NCBI GenBank assembly: GCA_950106755.1
Contig: OX467082.1
Coordinates: forward strand, 34,534,001 to 34,598,000
DNA: 64,000 nucleotides
Reading direction: 5' to 3'
Origin: Climacium dendroides
Taxonomy: Eukaryota; Streptophyta; Bryopsida; Hypnales; Climaciaceae
Every line of letters begins with the position of its first letter. Position 1 is the stretch's first letter. This document shows, piece after piece, positions 11,021 through 23,650 of the stretch. A program made the position numbers and the translations under genes. A model generated the notes under the pieces. The model was not told where the DNA came from. It made no database searches and saw nothing but the letters and a program-made list of their open reading frames with translations.

Positions 11021-12330
11021 TCGATTTTCAATATTTTTGGAGGAAAATAAAAATATTAGGTGTAGTTTGTTTATTACAACATTATAACTATTAGGATTGG
11101 CATTTTTCAATTCCATAACTAAATTCTTGACAATTTAGTATTTTGAATCATTCTTTACTTCTTTCTACTTACTTTTTTATTCCTATATGTTGTACAATTC
11201 TAAGTAATTTGAAAATTTTCTAGCATATAGCCAACTTGCCTTGAAGAATAAATCTAAAAAAGCACCACCAACGTAGATGCTTCTTCATACAAATGTGACC
11301 TTATGAAGTGCAACTATCCTATTTTTTTATTGGGCCAAAAAAAAAATTCTATCAATTCAATCACTAAAATCTCACAATCCACTTGGTGGTAATTTCTGAA
11401 ATTTTTTCTACATCTTCTCAAACTAGTGTATTATAAGATCCTACAGTTATATGTGTTCAAAAATGTGTTTTTTTAGAATTATGGTACTTGTACTAAGAAT
11501 GATAGTTTGGAGTGTTCTTGGTGAAAATATAGTCAAAGAACTTTAGGGGTTAACAAGTTTTGTTTGAAAGTGATTTGTAAATTTTTTTTTAATTCTTCTT
11601 ATTAACATATCTTTACATTTTTTGATATTACACAAAATTCCTTCAAGGAGGAAGCCTTACACCCTAAACTTATTTGTCAAGGCTTGTTCATTTAAAAATG
11701 TTGAGGACTTCTATATTGAGCAGTAGCTCAATTTTTTTAATGTTATGTTTGCAAGCCTTTAGAAAATACTTTTGTCAATCTGAATTTTGTATTCCAAAAT
11801 ACAAATTCAATGTGTCTTTTTGTATGAAAAAGTTTTAAAGGATGTAAGTACTACAATAAAGAGTTTTTGAGTTGAATAGAGGAAGGTAGACATTCATCAT
11901 TGATAGGTCATTTGTACAAGCTTTATAATGTTCTCAATATAAAAAAGATTCTAAAATTGAAGTATAGATTACCATACAAGGATCTAAAGTGTTGTTTACA
12001 AGTTTGATTTCACAAATGTTACATGTGTGCTAAAACAATATTCCTACAATTATGGATTGAAAATGTTTTTAAAATTTATCAAGGCCTTAATTTTATGTTG
12101 TATAGATTAGCACATTTTAGTGGAATGAGTGAATATTACAATTCAATTAATTTGTATTACTACAATGATTTGAAGTTGCAAAATCAATGTCTCAAAAAAA
12201 TTGTTTTATTTTGGAAATTGATACATTACATTAAAAATTTTGTGTACCCTATTAATCACAAAGAGTGTGGCTTGCGTGAATTAGAGATGAGAACACAAGC
12301 TTTATGCAAGTGGGGTGGTAGGAGGTAAAA
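11021..12330. other. AT-rich spacer, no supported gene
   Basis: A 101-codon plus-strand frame (12,023-12,328) is rich in Tyr, Leu, Asn and Ile as expected from random AT-rich DNA. It has no domain and is not called. A TTAA-type terminus (CTTTAGGGGTTAA) lies at about 11,537-11,549. Confidence 0.4.
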
Positions 12331-12332
12331 CA

Positions 12333-12830
12333 ATTCATATGGGATACATTATGTAAATTAGGATTAGTAGGAATTCAACCACTTTTAATTTAATTAAATA
12401 AAAATTGTATTCAAAAAATAATTTTAGACCTCATTTAGGCATAGTAGGATAACCTATTTCAAAAAACTTTGAATTAAGTATGTGTGTAAAATCAAGGTAA
12501 ATTTCATTTTCAAAAATCTGTTTTAAATATTTGGCCTCCATTCAAAAGTTATGGACAAATTTCAAAGAGGAAATGGAAGGGATTTTTTCTTTGACATTGT
12601 CAAACATTTGCTCTAAAGTTTGTGCATAACTTTTCTTTTGAGGATGAAATTACAAACAAGTTGGTGGAAATGAAAATTAGGTTAATTCCCCAAATTTAAT
12701 TAACTCAATTTTTTGAAAAAAATTATTTTACTATGCCAAAATGAGGATTGAAATTCTGCTTTGAACACAATTCTTATGTTAATATGAAGATGAGTAGTAG
12801 AGTTCTCATCTTCAGCTTATCCCATACCCA
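12333..12830. repeat. Foldback (long inverted repeat) element, copy 1
   Basis: The left arm contains TTTTAGACCTCATTTAGGC then ATAGTA. The right arm, read on the minus strand from about 12,830, contains ATTTCAATCCTCATTTTGGC then ATAGTA in matching position, and both arms continue into CAAAAAA-rich stretches. The arms are about 150-200 bp and diverged, and the centre holds CAAAAGTTATGGACAAATTT. A close relative lies at 42.36-42.87 kb. No ORF is present. Confidence 0.6.
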
Positions 12831-13039
12831 TTGAGGATTCATGATAGACTATAGATTTCATTATAAAACCGACCTCTCCATCTTCCATTCTTAGCAAATG
12901 TGCATGAAGAAAATGCTTCATGTTGCCATCAAAATTTTACTTGATGATTGGGCATTATTTTGGACTTTGTGGCTACCTCTAGACATTTTCTGTTTCTTTA
13001 CAATTTGGTTATTTAATCTCTTGTTCATTTTTTGTCTAG

Positions 13040-13179
13040 CTTCTTCAGAGTAAATCTTTTTAGTTGAACCTAACCTACAGCTACCATATTTAACGTGAGA
13101 GAAAAATAACTTCTTCAGAGTAAATCTTTTTAGTTGAACCTAACCTACAGCTACCATATTTAACGTGAGAGAAAAATAA
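13040..13179. repeat. Perfect 70-bp tandem duplication
   Basis: The 70 bp at 13,040-13,109 (starting CTTCTTCAGAGTAAATC, ending GAGAGAAAAATAA) are repeated without any mismatch at 13,110-13,179. Identity over the full unit in otherwise decayed DNA indicates a recent duplication or an assembly artefact. Confidence 0.9.
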
Positions 13180-14400
13180 ACTTAAATCCATTAATTTGTT
13201 GGTAAATGCTAAATGCACATTAAATTACAGGCACACTTTAAGCAAACACTACTGTAGAAAGCTAGAAAGTGAGTAGATGTCCCTGTAATGAAGTTTTGCT
13301 AAATTCCTGCTATGATTAGGCTGCAAAGCAAATCCCACTTATGAATCTCGTTCATCCATGAATATCAGCTAAAATATGAACTCGCGGTTAGTGCTTCCTA
13401 TGCTATGCATTCACCATTAGAATTTCATTAGAATTTTTATGTATTAAATAGAATGTTGAGTAAGAATTTCAATAAATCTTCAAATAAAAATTACTAAAAT
13501 CTTCATATAATTTTTTTTATAAATAAGCATATATTGAAATAAACAATAAAAATTTAATGAATGATGAATGAAATACATGCAATGACGAATACGGTAAAAT
13601 ATACACATACATTAGAATGCATTAGAAATTTGACTCAATTGTTACAAACAATGACAACTCAAATAGAAGAATTTAAAGGAAAAACTTGTAAATCTCAAAA
13701 GCTTCATGAACAATTTAATTGTTGTGAAATTCAAAATTGGTTCAATCTAATAAATTTCTCAAATCATTTGGTAGTAGCAATAGAAAATTGAAATCAAAAG
13801 CTCAAAGCTCACAAAAGCACAAAATCATAGAAATGCAAAAGAAGTATAAAGTCCAAAAAAACAATGGAATTGCTACCTTTATAATATCACCATATTGATT
13901 CTCTTTAATATCACCTCAATTGCAACAACTATATTATTTCTATAATATCACTTTTTGTAAAAATGATATTACGGAGGTGATTGTGAACTGCTATTCTATT
14001 TCAATAATATTACATTGTTTGAAAATATGATTTCTATGTATGCATGATTGGAAATATTTTTATAAAATAATTTAAAAAATAATTTTAAAGACTTATCGAA
14101 ATCATTATCATGCATTCTATTCAAATATATCAAAATTTTACTAATATGTGATACAATGAATGTGTAGCATAGCAAGCATGAGCCCCTAGTATTAATGGTA
14201 GCATTTGTGATATTATAGAGGGGCTTATGATTTTAGTAGTATAATAGTATAAATAACGATTGCTTTGGTGCTACATTTTTTCCAAACTACCTTTGAACTT
14301 TGTTCTGAATTTCAATTCCTAAATCCAAATTGTCATTCCAAAAATTCCATCCCCCCCCCAAAAAAAACACTTGGACAGTACTCGTGTAATCCATTTGTGA
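13180..14400. other. AT-rich spacer, nothing recognised
   Basis: A 76-codon plus-strand frame (13,561-13,791) has no recognisable domain and average AT-rich composition. No RNA gene or clear repeat is seen. Confidence 0.4.
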
Positions 14401-14404
14401 CTTC

Positions 14405-14690
14405 CATACATGAAATTTTTCACCTTATGATTATTGGTACAATTCCTAAAATGACTTTGTTGTTTTTCTTGCCGTTTTCACAGCTTCATCACATTAATTT
14501 TCTTCTTATGATTTTTGGCACATTTCTTGGGATGATCTTGTTGCTAAATCACATGAATTTTCTTCTTATAATTTATGGCACAATTCTTGGGATGATTTTA
14601 TTACTCTATTGTCGTTACTACAATTAAGTATGACACATGAATTATTTCATCTGATGATTTTTGGCCCAATTACTAGTATGAGTGGCTTGC
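14405..14690 (+). repeat. Imperfect tandem repeat of about 60 bp, about four copies
   Basis: Two adjacent units starting at 14,496 and 14,556 have an exact 60-bp period and share AATTTTCTTCTTAT, TGGCACA and TTCTTGGGATGAT. More diverged units start near 14,411 and 14,640. The 120-codon plus-strand frame here (14,265-14,627) is produced by the repeat (HMNFLL and LGMILLL recur) and is not called as a gene. Confidence 0.6.
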
Positions 14691-14794
14691 TATGCAAATT
14701 CCACACATTAATGTCAAGCATCCATGAATATTAGTTAAAATACTCGCATGAATGATTACTCTACTACTACATTTTAGCTTTGTAATTTGGGGCA

Positions 14795-15015
14795 AAGGAT
14801 GATAGTGGTAGAGCTAGGCCAAATGTTGATGATGGTAGAGTTAGGCCTGATGATGACCCAAGTGGTGTTGGAGCTAGCTCATGTGGTGTTGGATTTGGAG
14901 TTTTCATAAGTGGTGTTCGAGCTAGCCCATATGGTATTCATTTGGTGTTGAAGCTAGTACAAATGGTATTGGTTTTGGAGCTAATACAAATAGTGTTGGA
15001 ACTAAAACCATAGAG
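14795..15015 (+). pseudogene. Decayed Gly/Val/Ser-rich repeat coding remnant
   Basis: The DNA has degenerate 24-36-bp repeats around GTGGTGTTGGAGCTAGC. In one frame it reads as Gly-Val-rich repeats (SGVGASSCGVGFG), and after a frameshift near 14,945 the pattern continues in another frame (ASTNGIGFGANTNSVGTKT). Resumption of the same low-complexity protein pattern in a second frame suggests a broken coding sequence. It is unlike the AT-rich surroundings. I do not recognise the family. Confidence 0.35.
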
Positions 15016-15837
15016 TTTAGCGTCATGTTTAGACATCAGGATGTTCATTACAACATTAGGATGTCCGTCAAAACATTAGGATTCAACCCTAGTGTCCATC
15101 AAGATCATGAATTTTTTTTTCTTGGATGGACTAATTGTCTTGTCCGTCAAAATAAAAATTAGAAAAATTTATAAAATTAAAAATTAAAAAAGGTGAATCT
15201 TGACACATTTCAATCAACGTTGACAAACATTCCAACAAGAAAAACCAACATCACATTAGGATAGAACCCCCTGGCTAGCACATGTAGTGTTGAATTCAAT
15301 AGAGGTGGAATTTCTTTATACAAAATTGAAGATGCTCCTTGGGATCAAGTTAGGGACTTATTCATTACTAGTGATAGACAATATCTTTTCAAATGAGGAT
15401 ATGGATTTGGAGGAGCTTGCACCTCCAATCACACATCATATTTTTGGCACTTTTACTTTTTTTTTTAATCATAATTCAGTATTTACATTTGTAAGTAGAA
15501 GTTTAAGATAAGAAGTTGGTTCAAATTTGACAAGAACAAATATTCTAGAAGTTACATGAAATTATACTAGATTGCTATGTTTGGTAATCTTTTTATTATT
15601 GAATATCCTTTAAAATTTTGAAAACATCAATCAATTTGGAATTTTTTTAAAAATTGTTTAAGATTTTCCCATTGAAGTTTTTTTTTTGACAATGTGTCCA
15701 TTACAAATTTTGTATTTTTGGTATTAGATGCTTCTTGGAGATGAACCTCAAATACTCTAAGTTTTGAAAAAAATGACTAAAATTTTAAATTTTGTTGTGG
15801 AAGTAGAAAATTGAAAGACTTCATAACTTTCACAGTT

Positions 15838-18225
15838 TTAATCCTAAAGTCTAAAGGCCTTTTTTCATCAAAAAATCATTTAAAACTGTCATTTCTATTG
15901 CAAAGAACAAAAATAAATTAAATTTTATTTTTTTTCATATCAAACCATCAAATCTTACATGTGAGCCACTGTAGCGGCTTACAATTAAAATTTATGACAA
16001 ATATGATAAGTTAGGAGAAATGAAGAGTAAGTATGATGAATAGGAAGATTTTAGCATTAAATCATAAAGTAAGGTTTCCATTAAATAGAAATGAAGAAAT
16101 TAAAACAATGATGTGAATTCTTAAAAAATGCAAGTAGGTGAAAATAATGAGAAAATCCTAAGAAAAAACTAAGAATTTAAAATCAAAAAAGCATTAAGCA
16201 AAATATACAATATATAAAATTAATTGAATTAGGCAAATGATAAAAATGAGAAGAGGTAGACAATGAATAGAAATGAAAGTCAAAACTATGAAGAAATAGA
16301 GATGAAGACTAGGAGAGATGAAGACTAAGAAGAATGAAGACTAGGAGAGATGAAGACTAGGAGGAATGAAGATGAAAATTAGAAGAAACAAGAAGAAGAG
16401 GTAGATGGAGGCATTAGGTAGGTGGAGGAGAGTAGGGTTTGTAAACCCTCTCTCCCTCTCTTTCTCTCTCTTTCTCTCATTTTATGGGGGCTCTTTCGCA
16501 TTAGGGTTTGGTAGGGGGAAGAATGTAAGGAGATGAATTGGTAGGTGTAAGGAAGATGAGTTAAATAAGGGAGAATAGACAATTTGTCAAGTAGGTTTGC
16601 ACTTTATAGTGAGAGGATGGGTTGGAAAATGGAGAGTGAAGAAAAATTGAGGATAGGAGGGCAATTGCGACCTAGATGAAGAACACTAACTTTGGGGGGC
16701 CACTGCATGAAGACAATTATAAATTTTGGAACTGATAATTTGTGAGATGTTGCGTCGTAAAGTTAGCTTCCCAATGGGACTAGTCTTGCCCAAATTGAAG
16801 CTTGGATGAATCATTGGTGACCGTTTTTATGGAGGAGGGTCTGCTGCCGTTGCGAGTGAGAGCAACGACTTTGACAACAGATTGCGGAAGTATAAAAGAT
16901 TTGATGAAGATGAAAACTAGATGGGAGCTGTGCATTGAAGTTAGATTTTAAACAGGACCAATCTTGCTTGAATCAATGCTTGGACGTGGTCAAAGTGGCA
17001 GGTTTTGTAGCAAGAGGTCTGCTGCCAAAGGATTTTGGAGCTACAACTTTAAAGGACAATGGTGGAGGATTGGCATGGCTTAAAGACTTGAGATTTTGGC
17101 ACAAGAAAAAAAGAAAAGTTTTCTTTCCAATGACACTATTCTTGTGCCATTTGAAATTTAGATGAAGAAATGGGAACCATTTTGTGATAGGGTGTCTTGC
17201 TGTCCAACTTGAGGAAGTTCAAATTGAGGTTTGATGGAACTCTTTCACACTTGCCATTGAATACTTGCAATTTTCATTGCACATGATTATAAAAGAAGAC
17301 TTTGAATGCATTCGTGGATGATTTGGATGCTTGAGAATGATGGAGAATGCATGTGAGTTAATTTTTTAGGGAGTGAAGGCAAGTGCAAAAGTGTTGCCCT
17401 AATTGAACTAAGATTAGGGTTTAAAGGGGTCAAGTGTTTAAAATGGAAGAATCATTTTGAGAATTATAAAAGAAAGATTGTCTTCAACCTTGAATTGAGA
17501 ACACCAAGTGGGAAGGGAAAATGTAGGGCAATGCATGCTCATTGAAATGTTTGGTTGTATGGAGATGTGTTGGAATTAGTTAAAAGGACCCAATTTGGAC
17601 CATTTTGAGGCATCAAATTGCACACTTGAGGTAAATTTTGTCCTACAAGTAATCCTAGTCTACTCCATTGTCCAATTAGACGATGGAAGTGGTTAAAGAG
17701 GTCATTTGGGGAAGGTGAGAAGGGGCGTCTCTTCCAATTTAGTATCATTTAGACAAAAATTTACCAAAAAACATTTAGGAATCCATTATCCATTGCTTGG
17801 AAGGCGGACTAGGTAGATGTTCATACACTCCCTAGTAGCCCAACTCTCTTGGGGATTCTTTGCCTTGTGGTGGAAAAATCTCATATTACACTTGAATATT
17901 GTAAAAATTGTGTAGAATGGATTTCAAAAATTTTGATTGCATAGATCGAAATTTTTTTGTATTTAAAGTAAAGGAAAAAAGTTTTTTTCCCTCACTCACC
18001 TAGATTTTTTTGGCTTTGAATTTTCTTAACTTATAAGTTTTGAATTGTTGATTTTGGATTCTGAATTTTTTATGTTGAAGAATTGAGTTGAGAGTTATGA
18101 ATTTTTAAAACAAAAACAAAAAACTTGATTTTCATTCTTAAAAAAATTATTAAGTAGAAGTAGAAATGAGATAGAAAATATTCAACTTTTGATGATGAAG
18201 GGGACTTTGGGACTTTAGGAGTTAA
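15838..18225. mobile_element. Candidate TTAA-ended transposon, about 2.4 kb, decayed
   Basis: The left end at 15,838 reads TTAATCCTAAAGTCTAAAGG. The right end, read on the minus strand from 18,225, is TTAACTCCTAAAGTCCCAAA. The first 65 bp of the left end align with the reverse complement of the right end of the element at 30.8-31.8 kb (shared CTTTTTTC, AAAACTG and CATTTCTATT). No transposase frame survives. Internal landmarks include a GA-rich minisatellite (16.3 kb) and short GC-richer stretches at 16.4-17.7 kb. The pairing of these two ends as one element is inference. Confidence 0.4.
16301..16395 (+). repeat. GA-rich minisatellite, about 16-bp unit, five copies
   Basis: Units of GATGAAGACTAGGAGA with small variations repeat from 16,301 to about 16,366, ending in a degenerate copy. 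The strand is strongly purine-biased, and a short pyrimidine tract (CTCTCTTTCTCTCTC) follows at about 16,450-16,480. Confidence 0.7.
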
Positions 18226-20337
18226 CATCCTCTTGGTTAATCATTATTTACAATCTTTCAATCCATAAGTGATATCATTGCATGAATGGCATTGTTACAT
18301 TATCTTTTTCCTATGTGATCCATAGCACATCTAGTTTGAACATGTATAATTACAATTTCTTAAATTTGACAAAATTTTATCAAAACTTAGACCTTTTGTT
18401 TAGTTTTGAATAAACCTCAAGAAGCTCAAAAATGACCTTAAGCATCCATATCTTAAATGAGGTTTTTTTGTTTTTTTTGTTATGATGAGATCTTTTGGAT
18501 CATAGATCCCTTGGTCATATTCTTGATACCATGGTGCATGATCTTTGTTTTGTGGCATTTGCAATTTTAGTGTGAATTTCAAAGTTTTTATAAATAAACA
18601 AAAGTATAGGCCCTACAAAATCACCTACAAAATTATATATTGAAGAAAGTTGAATCTATTATAAAGATTATTTTTTTATTAATAGTCTTCATCTTTAAAT
18701 CATTAAAAATAGCTATATAGGTGCAACAATTAAGAATTGGAGAGTCTCTTTAGACTATTTATAATGAATGCTTAACCCTAGAGCAACTAGACTCATTGGC
18801 AAAGTGGATTGTGGTTGTAAAAGTAGAGAAATTTCGATGCTCAATGTGCAAAGGCACCACAAATGTTGCATGATGCACAAAGTAACTGGTGGATCTCTTA
18901 TCTTAGCATGAACATGATTAGAATCTGAAAGGCAATTCAGAAAAGGATTCATGTCTTTTGGAGATTATGAGGTTTGATTAGTGAAATAGAACCATTGACC
19001 TTTCCAAGCAAACATTTTTCTTACAAAAAATCATGTCGTATTGACCATGAAGATGGTTGGAAAAATTTGAGGAAAATTGCATTGTGGAGGGAATTATGAG
19101 TACAAAGGCACCACAAATGATCCATAGATGATAATGAAAGGTTTGAGATTATGTAGACCTTGCAATGAATAAGGCTTTTGTAGATGCAAAAAACAAATTG
19201 ATTTTCCTAGTGCCTCAAAGAAGGTGTTGACATGCCTGTTTGGGAATATACTAATGTTTTCATTCTTTGCCCACAATGAATACAATAAATGAGTTTGTTA
19301 GCAAGAGAATACAATATACTATGTTTTATATTAGTAACTAATAAATATTTTTGGAAAAATTTATATTTTTTTGGCATTTTCCTTTTTCAATATTACTATT
19401 GAACACACTAATATACACCGATGTTATCAAAGACATTCTTAAGCACATTTCTGAGTAAGTAAAAATGTGAGCTTTTACATTCTAAAGCAACAGAGTAAGT
19501 AGAGGCGTCCAACATCCTCTAGTCCCACATCTTCATTGTGCATGCCCTTTCAAGAGTGTTGTCAATTCTTTATAATTTTAATATTTGTACTTTTTTTCAC
19601 ACAAGAGACTCAAATGTCAGCCCCTTGCTTCTTGATCAACTTACATTTTTTTAGTTGAGACAGACATATTTTACAATATTCTTCACATAAAGCACACCAA
19701 ATTTTTTGACAAAAATAGAGAAGTTGCACTACATACATTTTTTGATTTTGCATACCGTCAGTAATACTCTTCGAATCACCACCATTGTATCCTCAACTCA
19801 TGTTAGAGGTTTTACAAAAATTGATGAATGAAATATCTTCATCCTTCATTGCTTGTGGCTCTTGAACTCTATTCATTGTCCATTTTTTGAATGTTGGGGC
19901 ATTTTAGGGTTAATGTTTAGATCCTTTTTACTTACAAAATGCTCCTCTACCTTATACAAGCTATTAATTGCAAGGTTATATAGTATTACATATATATTCA
20001 ACTCTTTATGAAGATTTTGCTTGGTAGTCATTATAGTGGATGACTGGATCATTTCATTTGGTAATATATATATATATATATATGTCTAGTTGAGAAATCA
20101 ATATACAATTGTAATATGAATCGGGGTCTCACTAGCAGACAATACGTTGATACTGGTAATAAAATCAATGATGATCATTCATCTTTTTTAAAATGTTATC
20201 AATTAATCACTAGTTAATTTGTGCGAGTAGAAGTGTGGATATGTGTGTACTAGAGAATGGTCTTGTAGTTGGTGATGGTGTATGCACAATTTTGTTGTTG
20301 CACTTTGTCTGGGTTTTTTTGCAATAACTAGGATGAC
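18226..20337. other. AT-rich spacer with microsatellite
   Basis: No gene is recognised. A pure AT dinucleotide run of about 20 bp lies at 20,064-20,083. At 20,338 a TTAACCCCTAAAGTCCC terminus begins, homologous to the ends of the TTAA-ended elements. Its right partner is not clear; the degenerate GGACTTTAGGGACTAA at about 25,068-25,084 is a possibility. Confidence 0.4.
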
Positions 20338-21541
20338 TTTAACCCCTAAAGTCCCAAGGCTATTTTTTTTGTCAAAAAAAATCTCAAAATTATCATTTTT
20401 GTTGTTTTGCCCAAGAAAATAGAAAAAATAACTTTATAACAATCTAATTGTAGGATCTTGTACTTGACTTATTTCAGATCATGTGATAAAAAATTATGAA
20501 GTTTGACCTCACAAATTGAAAGATATTAGCATTCAAAATTGGAAGAAAAAAGTTTTTTGAACTCTAGCCTATAATTTCAAATGACTTAGACCACTACTTA
20601 TGAAATTTTTTTGCACTATACAATTTGAATTTAAGAGTTTTTATGTTGAAGAATTGACTTGAAAGTCTAGGGAAAAAATTTCAAAAAAGACAACATTTGA
20701 TTTTCATTCTTTAAAAAATTGTTAAGTAGAAGTAGGTTTAGGATTGAAAAAAAGATTAAATTGTTAATAGCTCTATGATGAAATTGAAAAACAATAATTA
20801 CAATTGTGAGATTGTTCTAGCAAATACACTTAACCTTATCAAACATTCTTTTTGAAAAAATGTGAAAACTGCGTTCAAAAGTGAATACTATAAGTTATTT
20901 TTTGAAGAAGATGCTTAGATTGGACTAGTAATGATAAACTTTCTCATCACTAGTCCAAATAGAATGAATCAAAACTTTACATGTAGACAAAAATACAATA
21001 TTTTAGGAATTTTTTTTTTAAATTAAAAAAATTATTGATTTTTTTTATGCTACCTACCAACCACCATTTTCAGCTTATTGAGCCAAATTTTTTTCTCCTA
21101 GGCACCAATTGAAATAAAAAAATTATATTCTTAGGAAGCTTATGCGTTAATTTAGCTTCACAAAAAGTTTTAGAAAATTATAATGAAAATTGAGACCATA
21201 TAAGCCTATCCAAAGTTGTATTTTGGCCTTGTAGGGTGTGAGTCCCGGTTTCGTCACCTGGGACTCAACTGTTGTTTTTCTTTGCTTATATGTTTTTTAG
21301 TGTAGTTTTAGGTGTAAAAGGACGAGGATTAGGCATTGGACCGAAACGTAGAATGCACATGACAATACCCTTCCTGGTCACTTTAGACCTAGTTTTATAC
21401 GTATGCAACCAAAACCCGCATGTAAATAGGGTAGAAACCCCACTTTTGTATATAGAAAGCGTGTTATGTAGAAACGTCCAATTATCTACACCTAACCCAC
21501 GCATTGTGACATGTATTGGCTAAACTTGGTCAGAGGGAACT
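20338..21541. other. TTAA-type terminus and spacer before the LTR-like unit
   Basis: The segment starts with a repeat terminus (see the 18.2-20.3 kb entry). At 21,239-21,267 it holds a short hairpin with arms TGAGTCCC and GGGACTCA around a CG-containing loop. Overlapping 70-83-codon frames on both strands at 21,272-21,523 lie in locally GC-richer DNA without a recognisable domain. Confidence 0.35.
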
Positions 21542-23153
21542 TGTGAGAACCCCATACTGGAATTTCCATGATAGGTTTCAGTTTCCCCATCCCATCGACG
21601 AAACAGTAGAAATCCCAAATGTTAGTCTACATGTGAAGAAACTCAAGACTGGAGCATCGAAGGGCATCTACAACATAAGTACGGTGATTTCGAGTGGGAG
21701 TCGTGCCAGGAGTCCAACGGAGTGATTGCCGCACCAAGATTCCTTCAATTGCAAAAGATTCCCTACTCACTAGAAGTTAAAGGAGGTAACGGGATTTTGT
21801 ACTCTTTTTTCCACATGTGCAAGGTATGAATTCAAATTTCACATAGCTTGAAGAACTCCATGAGAGGTTCCCCAAGAAGTATTGGATTTTTTTTACCATC
21901 CTAAGATCTTTTTCCGAGCAGTCAACTACTTGAACTTGATATGGTAAAACTGTGAAAATTACCATGGGTGCGGTAAAATCTCACTAAAAATTAGAGTAGC
22001 TTTTTTCATCATTATAAAGTGCTCCAACAAGTTTCATGACATTCCGATAGTGGGAGGTGCCAGAATTAAAAAGATCCTCCAAATCGGGTGAAATTAATGG
22101 TCAATTGCGAGCTTTACCGGCGCTTCGGAAGCATACGACATCGGAATGAAATGAAATTAGGGTCTTTTCTGACTCTCTTAGACCTACCTAAGAGCCTAGG
22201 CTAGTTACTTTTAGCTTTCAGTGAAAACTCCATCTTTTGGATTTTTTTACTTAGGATTAGTTCTAGTTGTCGCCAATTTCTATGAGGTTTTTGAGGTAGG
22301 AAAAAGGGGTGGAGGGTCTTTTAGGATAAAAATGGCCTTCTGAAGCCATTGGCGCAATCCGTTTGCAATTTGGAGCTTTTCTCCAAAAGTTACCACGTAG
22401 GGGCAGCGTAGAAAGTGGAAATCCAAGAAGATTACGATAAAAATCTTAAGTGATAAGATTATCTTGTAGGAATTGAGGGGGGGTGAGGTCATTGGATTAG
22501 TATTTAAGGGCTCTCATTTTTCTCTCAAATCACCCCTTAGGTTCATTTTGAATCGCCCCATTTCTTTTGGATCCATTAAGTTGGATTTTGGCCAATTTCC
22601 GGCCACGTTGCCAAATTCTCATGTTTTTCGGGCATTATAAGCCCATTGTTGATACTTTTCAAGCTTTCTTGAAGGACATTGGGGTCCCTTCAAGTTTGAT
22701 TTGAGTCATTGTGTTTTCGTGGACTTATTGTGTTGGATTTGAGTTGTTGTAGAATTATCTTACTAATCCTAAAGGAATTCCCCTCCGTACCTTGGCGATG
22801 CCACTTAGGGGAGCCTTTAGCCTATGAATGTGTATTTCTTTTGATAAACTAATTCCTTCGTGTTGTTCTTGACCAAGTTCCTTCAAGTCACGGCGAAGCT
22901 TTGGCTTCCCAAGTCATAGGAATTAGTAGAATTCTCTATTTGTATCCACCATACGGCGAAGCTTTGGCTTTGGAAAGAAGTAGAGTTGTTAGAATTTGGT
23001 TGTATTTCAAAGATTTGGCAAAGCTTTGACTTTATTTGTTTTCAAGTTGTTATAGTTTTAGTGATTTTGTAACCGACGGCGAAGCTTTGACTTCGTGAGG
23101 AGTTTCTTTGAACAAAGGTCCCTCAGAAATTTGAGAGAAAATCCCAACCATGG

Positions 23154-23200
23154 TGTATTTTAAAATACATCAAGTTTAGTCTCCAAACAATTGTTTGGAG
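23154..23200. repeat. Two adjacent perfect palindromes
   Basis: TGTATTTTAAAATACA (23,154-23,169) and CTCCAAACAATTGTTTGGAG (23,181-23,200) are both perfect palindromes, 11 bp apart, inside the LTR-like unit. They may form hairpins in single-stranded DNA or RNA. Their role is unknown. Confidence 0.8.
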
Positions 23201-23379
23201 AATTCAAGTTTAGCCTCCAAAGTTAGAAATTAAGCTTCCCTAGTTGAATTTGGAAGAAATTGTGAAAGGGTGTCAACCCTATAATTTAGTGTATAAGTGT
23301 TTAGGAGAAAAATTGAATCCAAAAGTCCATAAACCAAATTTTGGAGGTCCCAAAATTTCCCCTGAAAGGGCTTGGATCG

Positions 23380-23650
23380 GCCTGAAAACCAGAACAGGCA
23401 GCGGACCAAGGCAACGGACAAGGCAAGGGTTGGGTCCCCGCAGGGAGACCAACCGGAGCGCGACACGTGGAGGGGTCCCGTCAGCAACGAGGGCGCCCAG
23501 TCAGCTGTGCAGGGGTCTAGCCAACCGTAGCGCGACACGTGTCCAGGCTAGCCAGCAGGTTCAGTCAAGGAGGGAGCAGTTCAGTAAGCGGGGAGTAGCA
23601 AGTAAGCGGGGAGCCAGGGCGTGTAGCCCACAGCCAGGGCCGGTTGGTCA
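23380..23650 (+). repeat. GC-rich island with internal duplications
   Basis: This block is far GC-richer than all neighbouring DNA. It contains AGCGCGACACGTG twice (about 23,456 and 23,529) and AGTAAGCGGGGAG twice in close succession (about 23,583-23,612). A 162-codon plus-strand frame (23,244-23,732) spans it and is Arg/Gln/Ser/Pro-rich with no domain. It is probably an accident of composition and not a gene. Confidence 0.5.

Noticed and set aside
12023..12328. 101-codon plus-strand frame
   Set aside because: Composition matches random AT-rich DNA and there is no homology-like motif or splice partner.
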